64,000 nucleotides of DNA from Bacteroidales bacterium (GCA_013141385.1 JABFRB010000028.1:60964-124963), one strand, 5' to 3'. Counted from the stretch's first letter, positions 37,701 to 46,359 are shown. Notes: a model not told the origin generated them from the letters alone. Numbers and translations are program-made.

Positions 37701-38837
37701 ATGATTTCCATTGGCATCAAAAACGTCTATTCCTCCTCCTTTAGTACCTATCAGAACATCTCGTTTGCGGGTTACGAGAATACTTCGGACAATCGGGTAT
37801 GCCAATTGATTCGACGACAGGCTTTTATTCGGAAATTCTGTGAGTTTCAGAGTATAAACCCCATTCCCATCAGTTCCAATCCACAAAATATCGTTTTCAG
37901 TTTCATAGATACTTAATATTCGGGTGGCAATGGTATTGTGGGCGAACTGATCTGAAAGTATATTAAGTACATCAAAACTATTGGTTAATAGATTATAACT
38001 ATAAATTCTACCCTTTTCAGTACCAGTCCATAGCCTGTTTTTATCCTGTGAAAGAGAGAACGAGGTAATTATATCATCTGGAATCCTGAGTTGTTGAACC
38101 GACTTAACCTCTAGGTCAACCATAAGAGCCGTTCCTGCTCGCTGGGTAATAAGAATATATGGATGCTGGTCGATCAATATTGCAATTGATGATGTCAATG
38201 TTCCTGTTAAAGGCAATTGCAGAAACTCTTCGAGGTGATTACCTGACATTAAAATCAATTTACCATCTCCCGAAATACAATATACCTGATTCCCCACCAC
38301 ATGAATACGTTTAATGCCCAGAGAGATGGTTTGCGAAGTTTTGTCAAAAACAATTTTACTGAATTGTCTTGATATACTATCAAATCTGAATATGCCGTAC
38401 CCAAAAATCGAAACTAATGCTCCATTGCTATTTGAATGGCAGATTGCAATATCGTTTTCATAGTTTATCTGTTCCGATTCCTTTGTAAAATACGAGGTGA
38501 ATCGATCATGTATATTATCGTATAACCCAACACCCTTATTGGTGAGAATCCAAATAGAACCTGATGCGGTGGGGTATAACTCCCGAATAACGTGATTGTG
38601 AATCGAATTTTGATTGCTGCCAGGCAGGAAAGTTACAATATTGCTACCATCATATCGGTTAAGTCCGTTCCAAGTTCCAAACCAAATATACCCTTCTGCA
38701 TCCTTAACAATAGTATTCACCGCACCGTTCGATAAACCATCGCGGCGTGAAATGGAATGTACATTTGTTCTGTACTCTGCGCTAAGCGAAAGCGATATTG
38801 ATAAAAAGAGTACTAGATTAACGAGTTTTCCAGCCAT
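34779..38837 (-). CDS. Hybrid two-component system regulator (HTCS) of the SusCD locus
   Basis: This 1,352-residue protein combines a periplasmic sensor and cytoplasmic signalling parts. After a signal sequence come about fourteen Reg_prop propeller repeats (GYIWFGTWNGLNRYDG, ILWIGTDGNGVYTL...), a Y_Y_Y domain (~700-770), one membrane helix (WAIIGYCLLFIGIQLLIFTAY), HisKA with H848 (VAHEFRTPLTLI), an HATPase (TDTGIGIKPEYFQKIFEPFG), a receiver with D1153 (DLIVSDIMMPEMDG) and a C-terminal AraC-type helix-turn-helix (FASRTHFYELFGKAYDCSPSDY). It would bind an oligosaccharide and activate the adjacent operon. It is transcribed in the same direction, separated by ~470 bp of repeats and possible promoter. 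All catalytic residues are present. Confidence 0.95.
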   Translation of the reverse strand: MAGKLVNLVLFLSISLSLSAEYRTNVHSISRRDGLSNGAVNTIVKDAEGYIWFGTWNGLNRYDGSNIVTFLPGSNQNSIHNHVIRELYPTASGSIWILTNKGVGLYDNIHDRFTSYFTKESEQINYENDIAICHSNSNGALVSIFGYGIFRFDSISRQFSKIVFDKTSQTISLGIKRIHVVGNQVYCISGDGKLILMSGNHLEEFLQLPLTGTLTSSIAILIDQHPYILITQRAGTALMVDLEVKSVQQLRIPDDIITSFSLSQDKNRLWTGTEKGRIYSYNLLTNSFDVLNILSDQFAHNTIATRILSIYETENDILWIGTDGNGVYTLKLTEFPNKSLSSNQLAYPIVRSILVTRKRDVLIGTKGGGIDVFDANGNHIRRISVKDGLSNNSVLSFHEHSDGSIWVGTDGKGVDIISPDYKTIKNFPRDFRILNPLNFASVYRILENSDHQIYLGTSGYGVIMIELDKKNGSLPIGCEQLILDKSITTQGQQKQIVYSLAEEKPGMIWIGSRGLGVYRYNTITKRLISQYTTLTHISVIRNDDILSLFANPKGLIWVGSSNGIFNLLPISDDSVKVAGLNVQSDLSNTSIHAMQRDNLGNLWVTTNQGLSLVDSSGGKVRSFNVNDGLINVEYSDGASFFDVKTDRLFVGGTMGVDIIQTDEIKFSSYFPPIAINQLFIRNQLVEIGDQSVLTSRINRQKNLKLKYDQNTITLYISPLTFWGQERHRISYRLKNFDNEWITNPRNQPISFSNLASGKYLLQIRVSDENGNWSKNIREIEIIIKPPFWRTLWAIIGYCLLFIGIQLLIFTAYRRREARKKEAVLQEFQKKKEAELQSYKIEFFTNVAHEFRTPLTLITSHIHALLEDTRSTLENPRLLKVYNNSLKLQKLVLEIMQFRKLEKGKEPLNIQLTKPVELVQEIISDFELLLQQKNITCEILAPNPEVVFKTDADKFQRIVSNLISNAIKYNIPGGFVKVNIKSENSSLIVEITDTGIGIKPEYFQKIFEPFGISSAKKKGSFPGYRSTGLGLAVTKGLVELLKGIISFESIPNEGSKFICVFHNVHQLSPEELINEPIDESNEIGFIDEMGSENLVENPLISAGKPLILLVDDDPEILLLLRDFLRADYNIIFAVNGLDAYSKVLSDKPDLIVSDIMMPEMDGIELCCKLRENFDTSHLPLILLTAKAEIEDRIAGLKAGADSYIPKPFHPEHLKVRIEKLLQLRVGIRNHFGKQDGNPALVKDIPDPFFQKMLSYIDENIDDETLSSEKLCDKLAISKSSLYNKTKSVLGTTPHNLINQRRLSKAAMLLKSTSMTVSEIINQTGFASRTHFYELFGKAYDCSPSDYRNKSAEN

Positions 38838-38941
38838 TTTGCACGCAGAATCAGAGATCAGTCAATGAGTTCGTAAAAGTAGAAAAAACAGAGAATTATA
38901 CGAATCAAGGGTTTAAAGATAAATAGAAGTGGTATGTATAT

Positions 38942-39089
38942 ACAATAGTTCGGTAAACTTTTTGGTGTATTTTGGTGACTTGGTGATTTTGTGGCTACTA
39001 TAAAATAGTTGCCATCAAAACACGAAAACACAAAATAGCACAAAAACAAAATGTTACAAATCAATAATAAAACCCTAACGAACTATTGT
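38942..39089. repeat. Small inverted-repeat element (family 2), intact copy
   Basis: A 148-bp element with perfect 11-bp terminal inverted repeats ACAATAGTTCG/CGAACTATTGT. It is related to 34488-34764 in opposite orientation, so the two bracket the regulator gene. Confidence 0.82.
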
Positions 39090-39117
39090 TTATAATGATG
39101 AATTGTAATATGATTCC

Positions 39118-39195
39118 CTTGTCATGCTGAGCGAAGCGAAGGATCTACCAATCTAAACAACAACTAAGATGCTTCACTCCGTTCAGCATGACAAG
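39118..39195. repeat. GTCATGCTGA hairpin repeat
   Basis: CTTGTCATGCTGA and TCAGCATGACAAG are perfect 13-bp ends around a further imperfectly paired interior (AGCGAAGGATCT / AGATGCTTCACT). A diverged half copy follows at about 39258-39287, and another lies within 34532-34602. This is a widespread REP-like word in Bacteroidota. Confidence 0.75.
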
Positions 39196-39302
39196 AAACA
39201 ATGTATTCTGGAAACTCCAACCCCTCTCCTTTATGATGATGAATTGCAATATGATCCCATTGTCATCCTGAGCGCAGCGAAGGATCTGTCATTTTGATTT
39301 AA

Positions 39303-39387
39303 GAACAAGGATAAACGATTTATGATATTTGCCGAATCAGCTTGTTTATTACAATCTTCTAAAATCTACATTCGTTGATCCTTGTTC
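39303..39387. repeat. Small inverted-repeat element (family 1, copy 2)
   Basis: An 85-bp element starting GAACAAGGATAAACGATTTA and ending CGTTGATCCTTGTTC. Its reverse complement follows 14752-14843 in order. Confidence 0.8.
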
Positions 39388-39455
39388 GATATTCATAATC
39401 CTCCCAATCCAAAATTTTCCTACATTTGTTTCCACTCAACGGAAAAAACAGATCC

Positions 39456-40112
39456 ATGAACATAACGCTCACCCGCAAGCAGCGCATAATTATCCGAACC
39501 CCCGATGATGCCTTCAAAGTAATGAAGGAGATACTCATGCGTGAGGATAAAATAGACCGCGATAAGGAGCACTTCTGGGTGATGGGTCTTGCCCCGAGCC
39601 TCCGCATACAATACGTTGAGCTGGTTAGCTTGGGCTGCGAAACAAGAACCTATGCCGAGCCCATAAACGTATTCCGCTTTGCGGTGACGAAGGGCTGCAC
39701 AAAGGTAATCCTAGTACATAACCACCCCAGCGGCAACCTTACACCCTCCGCAAAAGATTTAGACCTCACCGACAACCTAATTCAGGTAGGGCGTATACTC
39801 CACATCAATGTATTTGACCACCTAATTATCTCCACCAAATCCTACCTGAACTTTGAGGCTAAAGGTTTAATGGAAAAGCTGGAAAAAAGCACCAAATACG
39901 TTCCCTCGTTTGAGCTGATTGAGCGTATCCGCGCCGAGGAGAGGAAGATTCGGGAGGAAGCGGTAAGGGTTGCAGAGAAAGAAGGGAAGTTAGAGGGGAA
40001 AAAGGAAGAAAAGATTGAGATTGCCAAAAACAGTTTAAAAGAAGGTCTTTCAGTTGAGCTAATTATTAAGCTTACGGGCTTAACGAAAAAGGAGATAGAA
40101 AAGATAAAATAG
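39456..40112 (+). CDS. RadC-like JAB/MPN-domain protein with Rpn-like C-terminal tail
   Basis: Residues ~1-145 form a JAB/MPN domain as in RadC: VELVSLGCETRTYAEP, then the metal-binding motif HNHPSGNLTPSAKDLD. Residues ~160-218 (basic coiled coil, then EEKIEIAKNSLKEGLSVE and KLTGLTKKEIEKI) closely resemble the C-terminal tail of Rpn/PD-(D/E)XK transposase-type proteins. RadC itself has an N-terminal helix-hairpin-helix that is absent here. The ATG at 39456 gives MNITLTRKQRI; an upstream TTG at 39426 is rejected. It is a single gene, 313 bp before the large primase-RT gene and in the same direction. JAB proteins of this type are common in mobile and defence islands; the exact function is unknown. 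Confidence 0.8.
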   Translation: MNITLTRKQRIIIRTPDDAFKVMKEILMREDKIDRDKEHFWVMGLAPSLRIQYVELVSLGCETRTYAEPINVFRFAVTKGCTKVILVHNHPSGNLTPSAKDLDLTDNLIQVGRILHINVFDHLIISTKSYLNFEAKGLMEKLEKSTKYVPSFELIERIRAEERKIREEAVRVAEKEGKLEGKKEEKIEIAKNSLKEGLSVELIIKLTGLTKKEIEKIK

Positions 40113-40424
40113 AATTCACCCGAAATACACATTAAATATTGTGTGATTTTATCATATAATACATGCTAAATTGGATGGTAAAATATACTTATAAATGAGT
40201 TAGCCGCAAGGTTAAAACTGCTTTGAACGATAATTAAACTTTGTTAAAAACAGAAAGAAACCCGCTTCTAATCAATAGCCAACGCACATTGCAGCACATT
40301 TGCAAGCCCACACGAGCCAACGCTAAAATCAAAGATTTGCAAAAGAGCTGCAACTTTACCATCACACTTTCCTTACAATTAAGTATTTTTGAAATATGAA
40401 ATACTCTAACAGGAATATTACGAT
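40113..40424. other. Intergenic region upstream of the primase-RT gene
   Basis: No gene is seen. It contains a word of the type CACATTGCAGCACATTTGCAAG (about 40285-40330) and a candidate -7 box near the end. This is the place to look for a non-coding RNA partner. Confidence 0.45.
40384..40391 (+). promoter_or_regulatory. Candidate -7 box of the primase-RT gene
   Basis: TATTTTTG fits TAnnTTTG and lies 33 bases before the ATG. No good -33 element is seen. Confidence 0.4.
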
Positions 40425-43400
40425 ATGATTAATAGCGATGATATATACATAAATATGTCAAATAAATTATTTGATGTTTTTTATGTTGATGATAATAAAT
40501 ATGGGAGACAGCAGGTTGATGGAAGTTATAAGTTAATTAAAGGTAAAATTACTCCCGTTACTGTTGATGATATGTTAAGAAATCAAAAAAGTCTTTTAAC
40601 ATATCAAGAATTACATGTTTTAAATAATGCATTAATTAAGTGGATTTGTATAGATTTAGATATAGTTAAAAAGGAAATAGTTGAAAATTCTATTAATCAA
40701 GATAATCTTAAACTTGTAAAAGAATCAGCTGATGAAGCATGTGCTTTTTTGGACTCCATAAGTATTCCTTATCTATTAGAGTTTTCGGGCAGAAGAGGTT
40801 TTCATATATGGATTATTTTCGAAAAATTAGTTTCAAAAGAGATAGGATACAAACTAATTGAATATATACATGAAAACACTGTTTTAAAACTAAAAGATAA
40901 TATAGTTGCTGATAAATTCCCGAAGACACCAAATGTCTCGCCAAAATCTAAAGGAATTGGCTTTGGCGTTAAGTTGCCTCTGTCCCAGAATAAAGGCAGC
41001 GGTAAGCTATCTTTTTTTCTCAAGAACCTAGATGCGTTTGATTTTAACGAAGTAAATTGGCTTGCTGTACCTAACGAGCATTTCTTAAATGAACAATTTG
41101 AAATTTTAAATAAATATAAGACAGTTAGTATTGATCAGATACAACCTTTTCTTGATGCTTTTGACAATTATCCTGTTTTTAATAGATTCAAAGACAATTA
41201 TCTTAAAACAAAAAGGGTAAACTCTTTTTTGTCAATTGATATTAGTTTGGATGTTATTTTGTCTTCCTTAAGAAAATGTGAACATTTAGAGAAAATACTA
41301 TATAATTACGAAAAGGGCTTAGGGGGTAAAGAACGAAGTATATTGGTTGGTCTGTTGACTCAGCTTAAAACTACAAATGATAATGATTTTGGAAATAACT
41401 TATTAATGGAGTTATTTTCTAACATACAAGGATTTGATAAGGAAAAGACTAGAAAAAACTTAGAGAATTTGAAGTATTATCAGCCTATAACTTGTAGGAA
41501 TTTAGGCAAATGTGAAACATGTAATGAATGTAATGTAATATCTCCGATTGAATTAATTCAGGGAGTTGAACTTAGTGACAAACCTAAATATTCTATATCT
41601 AGTTTAGATCATAAATTATTTGAAAAAATAAGATTTGCTCTCGATAATTATTCATTAAGAAACGATGAAGTTCCTTTATATCCTCTTTTAGAAAAAAATA
41701 ACCATTTAAGCTTTTATGAAATAAATAAATCAATCGAGAATGTTTATAAAGGAATTAACCTAGCTAATTATGAAAGCTATATTTTTCATAGAAATGAAAA
41801 AAGCAAGATTAGAGATTTATATAATTTGAACACCAATAATAATTTCATATCTACATTTTTTACATTTATATTAAATACCATTTATTATTCTGAAATATCT
41901 AATAATTCTTATGGATATGAATTTGTTCCAAGTTTTTATCAAGGTAATGTATTTCAAAATTGGTTTGTAAATTGGATTAAGTATACGAAAAAAATTGAAA
42001 ATGTACTATATAATGAGGAGTACTCTGAATACTTCATGATTAAAATTGACATTAAACGATTTTATGATACTATTAACTTAAAAAGATTAAAAATCAAGTT
42101 AAATGAAGAAGCCCCGGAAAGTATACGCTTGAAATTAGCTGAATTGTCAGAAGACGATGGAATTAAATATAAACAAATAGTTGATTATTTAATTAATTTA
42201 AGCATAAAAACCACAGGAAATTCAGAAAAGGGGTTGCCTCAAGGACCTGTATACGCTCGTTACTTAGCAGAATTATATTTAAGTGGTCTAGATATTTTAA
42301 TCGAAAATTTTATAATTAAAAATCAAGGAAGAGAATACTATCATAGATTTGTTGATGACATATTTATTTTTGTTGAAACTAAGGAGAGAGCAGGTATTCT
42401 TTATGAGAGAATTTCAGATTGGATAGCTATAAATGATTTGGAATTCAATACAGAAAAAACTAAAGTAATTAATGTAAAAGAATATGCTGATTCAGAAGAG
42501 TACAATAAATTTAAGGATGATACTAAATATGATATAAATTATGTTAATAAGAATAAAAATGTTTTATCAGAAAATGAGATTCAAGATGCTCTTTTAAAAC
42601 TTGAAAAGCTAACCGATGATACGAAATTTGGATTAAAAGACAACTTGCGTTTTTTTTATTATCAATTCAAAGGTGATAAACGATTAGATTTTATAAGGAA
42701 AAAACTTTCAGCAATTCTTCCTTATTCAAGTGATGGACGGGGTACTCTGTATTTCTTATTTTATGCTGATTTGATTGTCAATTTTAAAGGTATATTTTGG
42801 AGTTTAATAGATAGTATTGATAATATAAAAGGTCTCTCATTAACTCATTATTTTAACACGATTCTTTTATCGAAGGATTGTAATTCAAATAATATTGAAT
42901 TAATAAAAAATCTAATAAATAAGACATACTCACGAATTGATTTATCAGATGCTGACAAATTACTATTGGCAACATTGACTTTAAAAAATAAAATAGACAT
43001 AGACCTTAAATACCCAATAGAAATTATGAATTTGGCTTTAGAAATTCCTGGGTTAAAATATTCCATTGAATTTTGGGATTCTATTCATCGTAAACTCGAA
43101 CAATTAACAAATAAATACCTTTTTCTTAAGGAATTAGAACGGATTATTAAGGAAAACGAATACTCCATAGAATTTTTAAATAAGCTTTCTGAATATTCAT
43201 TTACAAGATTTAGCGAATGGAAGGCAAATGAAGCAAGCTCGGATTTTATAGATACGGAGGAAATCCTAGTTCTATATTATCATTGCTTATGTTTTTTAAC
43301 CTTATTTGAAGCGACTAAACAAAATAATGTTAGACCTGCTTGGGATTTATTACTTAGTAAATCAATAATTATTAAAGTTTCTAAGACTGATTATGAATTT

Positions 43401-46034
43401 TATTGGATTAATAGGCTGCAAGAATTTGAATTTCAGGATTTCTCTAATGAAAGTTACAACTTTATATTAAGTGATAAATTTGGTTCAAGCTTAACAACCA
43501 AAAAATGCCAAAATAACTTTGTAGAACAATATCGAAATGTGCTTATAGTTTTTTTATTTGCTAAGGATCATGTAAATAAATTTAAAGATTATAATAAGAA
43601 TATTTCTCAATACGTTGAAAATACTTCATTATTTTATAAGTGGGTTAAGAATCCAAATGTCAATTTATATCCGCAAAATGATAATATATGTTTAAAGAAT
43701 ATAGCATTAAATGGGTTAATAGTATTATATACTCAAGATAATATATTTGTTAAAAGTATTAATAAGGAATTACAGCATTCAAAATACAGTTATATCTCAA
43801 TTCAAAATAGCTTCACTAATAATGAAATTGAATACGAAAATGCAGGAACACGATTAGATACAGAATTGTTTTCTGAGAACTTTTTCGATGTTATAATAAA
43901 ATTGTCAAAGATCATTAAAAATCATCAAGAATTCAGCTCTTTATTCAATGCAAACTTGCCTTATTTTTATAATCCTTGCCTTTCTATTGATTCAAAACCA
44001 TTAGTGCCTTTTTATTCTGATTTCCCTAAACTTATTACTAATGAAGGGTTATCTCAAGATTTTTCAGTTGATAGCTATTGGTCTAATTTAAAAGGTATTT
44101 TAGCCAATGTTGAGAATATTAAAAAGATAAATATTGTTGATGATAATAATGCTTTCAATTTTGGGTTAAGTAAATTAGAGGATAGGCTTATACCTTGTTC
44201 CTCAATTTTAATAACCTGTAATGAAGATAAAATTAAGTTTATTGATGAGTTTACTAAGATTATAGAAGGCAAAAACATTAAAACCATTTTTCAATTTCAA
44301 TATTACTGGACACATACTATTTATAATTCTATTCGTTCATTGAAAAACAAACCAGTAAAGAGTTTATTGATAAACTATCTAAGTATACATTTCTCTTTTT
44401 TCATTAAAGATAATGCTCATATTGATATTTTCTTTTCTGCAAATGACAGATTGATTCCATCCGATAAAAATTTATTTGATTTTTTCAATACAATTAAAAA
44501 TTCTATTGATATTTTTCAATCAGAGGTTGAAATTTCAGAATTCAATTTCATTTCAAATGTTTTCGATGAATACATTCCTTCTTTATGTTTACATAATGAG
44601 AACTCAACAGATATATGCTTTGAACATAAATGGTTTTCTAAAATAACAATAGATATAACAAAGAAGCGTGATTGGAAAAATGAATCGGATAAGTATATTC
44701 TTAAAATAAATAATACAGAATTAGATGATTCTATAGCTATTTATCTCTATGATTCTTACTCATCGTCTTTTGAGATATTTACTCTTGAGGATTTAGAACT
44801 AAAATCTAAAAATGACTACGTGTTTACATATAAATATGATAATAAATTGCTTATTTATATACCGGAAAATGAGATTTCATATACTTATCAACGCATTTTA
44901 GAACGACATGATATTTTTAATAATGCTAAAAACGAAAATGATAATATTTTATTGAAATTATTTCCTAAAAATGGATATTATGAGCGAGCAGAAAAATGTT
45001 ATAGTATTTTTCCTAGGATTATTAACATTGAAAAAAATCTTTCTATACATTATTCTACAACAACCAATTTTAAAGAAAGGATTGTAACATGGTTAAGTAA
45101 CTTTAATGAGGCAAGTATTCAAGGGAGTCAATTAGAGAGCTATATGAATCAACAAGGTTTGAATTTTGAATCGCTTTATAATTGTATATTAAATATATTA
45201 GATTGTCACTACCCAACAACATTAGAGGATATTGATTTTATAAAATCAAAAATTGATCAATATGTTAATGATCCTGATTTTATACTATTTTCAATTAAAA
45301 ATTCAGGCGAAGATAAAAATGGTTTAGATAGGTTAATGAAAAAGATAGGCTTTAAGGACAGATATATTGATTTTAAAAAATATAAAAAAATATTATTTGA
45401 AACTGAAGGTCATGAAAATAAGACCTTAGTCATTATTACTGATATTTCTATTTCAGGTACGCAACTTAAAAAAGCTTTTAATTACTATAATTTTCCATTT
45501 AAAGATGATGGAGATTTTGCAATAAATAGCAACAATATAAATGAGAAATGGGGTAATAAAGTGCCTGAATCAGAAAGGTATTTTGTATTCCATAAATATA
45601 AAGAGTCAGATACTTTTAGGACTAACTTAAAGGCGTTTAAAAAGATTATTATTTTGTCACCAATTATTACTGAAACATTTAAAAATAATCTTTTAAAATT
45701 ATTTAAAACTGAATTTAAGCTTGAGGCTGATATTAAATTTGAATCTAAAAATGATGCAATCGAAGATGCAATATATTTGTTGGGTAAAAAGGACATTCAT
45801 AAACCGCATTATGATTTATTCATTAAGTTAGTTCTAGATGTTGAATTAATAGATAAGCTATTTAATTTAAAAGATAAATCAGATTACAAACAAAGTTGTA
45901 AAGTTAAAACATTGCCTGAAAGGAATTTATTGCTTCGTGTTGGTTCATTACCCTCAAAACATATAATGTTGTTTTCATTGTACCCTAAAAAAGGTTTTCC
46001 TTTATTAGATTATGAAGGGAACTGGGGCGTTTAA
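40425..46034 (+). CDS. Primase (AEP)-reverse transcriptase fusion, 1,869 residues; candidate anti-phage RT
   Basis: Domains in order: residues ~60-240, an archaeo-eukaryotic primase fold with CIDLD (D77, D79) and FSGRRGFHIW (H127) and later VKLPLSQNKGSG, close to PrimPol/TOTE primases; C357, C363, C366, C369, a zinc-type cluster; ~450-720, a reverse transcriptase with IDIKRFYD (D542), GLPQGP (603) and HRFVDDIFIF (D644, D645); ~720-1,600, long helical sequence with no recognised motif; ~1,667-1,680, TLVIITDISISGTQ, like the PRPP loop of phosphoribosyltransferases. RTs fused to PrimPol domains include UG10, which I recall as defence type DRT7; assignment to that group is inference. The gene is much richer in A/T than its neighbours and stands alone, so it is probably acquired. 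Identity as AEP plus RT is firm; function is not. Confidence 0.85.
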   Translation: MINSDDIYINMSNKLFDVFYVDDNKYGRQQVDGSYKLIKGKITPVTVDDMLRNQKSLLTYQELHVLNNALIKWICIDLDIVKKEIVENSINQDNLKLVKESADEACAFLDSISIPYLLEFSGRRGFHIWIIFEKLVSKEIGYKLIEYIHENTVLKLKDNIVADKFPKTPNVSPKSKGIGFGVKLPLSQNKGSGKLSFFLKNLDAFDFNEVNWLAVPNEHFLNEQFEILNKYKTVSIDQIQPFLDAFDNYPVFNRFKDNYLKTKRVNSFLSIDISLDVILSSLRKCEHLEKILYNYEKGLGGKERSILVGLLTQLKTTNDNDFGNNLLMELFSNIQGFDKEKTRKNLENLKYYQPITCRNLGKCETCNECNVISPIELIQGVELSDKPKYSISSLDHKLFEKIRFALDNYSLRNDEVPLYPLLEKNNHLSFYEINKSIENVYKGINLANYESYIFHRNEKSKIRDLYNLNTNNNFISTFFTFILNTIYYSEISNNSYGYEFVPSFYQGNVFQNWFVNWIKYTKKIENVLYNEEYSEYFMIKIDIKRFYDTINLKRLKIKLNEEAPESIRLKLAELSEDDGIKYKQIVDYLINLSIKTTGNSEKGLPQGPVYARYLAELYLSGLDILIENFIIKNQGREYYHRFVDDIFIFVETKERAGILYERISDWIAINDLEFNTEKTKVINVKEYADSEEYNKFKDDTKYDINYVNKNKNVLSENEIQDALLKLEKLTDDTKFGLKDNLRFFYYQFKGDKRLDFIRKKLSAILPYSSDGRGTLYFLFYADLIVNFKGIFWSLIDSIDNIKGLSLTHYFNTILLSKDCNSNNIELIKNLINKTYSRIDLSDADKLLLATLTLKNKIDIDLKYPIEIMNLALEIPGLKYSIEFWDSIHRKLEQLTNKYLFLKELERIIKENEYSIEFLNKLSEYSFTRFSEWKANEASSDFIDTEEILVLYYHCLCFLTLFEATKQNNVRPAWDLLLSKSIIIKVSKTDYEFYWINRLQEFEFQDFSNESYNFILSDKFGSSLTTKKCQNNFVEQYRNVLIVFLFAKDHVNKFKDYNKNISQYVENTSLFYKWVKNPNVNLYPQNDNICLKNIALNGLIVLYTQDNIFVKSINKELQHSKYSYISIQNSFTNNEIEYENAGTRLDTELFSENFFDVIIKLSKIIKNHQEFSSLFNANLPYFYNPCLSIDSKPLVPFYSDFPKLITNEGLSQDFSVDSYWSNLKGILANVENIKKINIVDDNNAFNFGLSKLEDRLIPCSSILITCNEDKIKFIDEFTKIIEGKNIKTIFQFQYYWTHTIYNSIRSLKNKPVKSLLINYLSIHFSFFIKDNAHIDIFFSANDRLIPSDKNLFDFFNTIKNSIDIFQSEVEISEFNFISNVFDEYIPSLCLHNENSTDICFEHKWFSKITIDITKKRDWKNESDKYILKINNTELDDSIAIYLYDSYSSSFEIFTLEDLELKSKNDYVFTYKYDNKLLIYIPENEISYTYQRILERHDIFNNAKNENDNILLKLFPKNGYYERAEKCYSIFPRIINIEKNLSIHYSTTTNFKERIVTWLSNFNEASIQGSQLESYMNQQGLNFESLYNCILNILDCHYPTTLEDIDFIKSKIDQYVNDPDFILFSIKNSGEDKNGLDRLMKKIGFKDRYIDFKKYKKILFETEGHENKTLVIITDISISGTQLKKAFNYYNFPFKDDGDFAINSNNINEKWGNKVPESERYFVFHKYKESDTFRTNLKAFKKIIILSPIITETFKNNLLKLFKTEFKLEADIKFESKNDAIEDAIYLLGKKDIHKPHYDLFIKLVLDVELIDKLFNLKDKSDYKQSCKVKTLPERNLLLRVGSLPSKHIMLFSLYPKKGFPLLDYEGNWGV

Positions 46035-46359
46035 TATGTTTACCCCCATTAAACCGAGGCTAAAAAAAACCAAAAATGATTGGGTTGGGCGGTTGGCTGT
46101 GCCGCCGTCCATCTATTGCCTGCACAAATACTCAAACAATAAAAAAACCCTGCTTTCGCAGGGTTCATTATGCTCATATTATTCAACCATGTTATGGTTG
46201 TTTTTTATCTTATACCTTTCCCCGCATTGCATGCGGGGCTATTCACATTTAATCCCTTCGGGATTGGATATCTGAAACATACCATTTTTGTGTATTTGAA
46301 TTTAGTCCGTGCGGGGCTATTCATCTTCAATTATTTCGGGATTATATGGCTGAAACCCG
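46035..46359. other. Spacer with repeats downstream of the primase-RT gene
   Basis: Two related ~75-base words (GCGGGGCTATTCA...TTCGGGATT at about 46222-46262 and 46310-46352) are dispersed-repeat type. A terminator for the minus strand lies at 46140-46165. No gene is supported. Confidence 0.55.
46140..46165 (-). terminator. Terminator, minus strand
   Basis: AACCCTGC/GCAGGGTT (8-bp perfect stem, 4-nt loop) is followed on the minus strand by seven T. It probably ends the transcript of the 298-residue gene, 195 bases past its stop, and also lies past the end of the primase-RT gene. Confidence 0.65.

Noticed and set aside
40425..46034. Group II intron or retron RT
   Set aside because: No maturase or HNH domain, no retron ncRNA recognised, and the N-terminal primase domain is unlike either.
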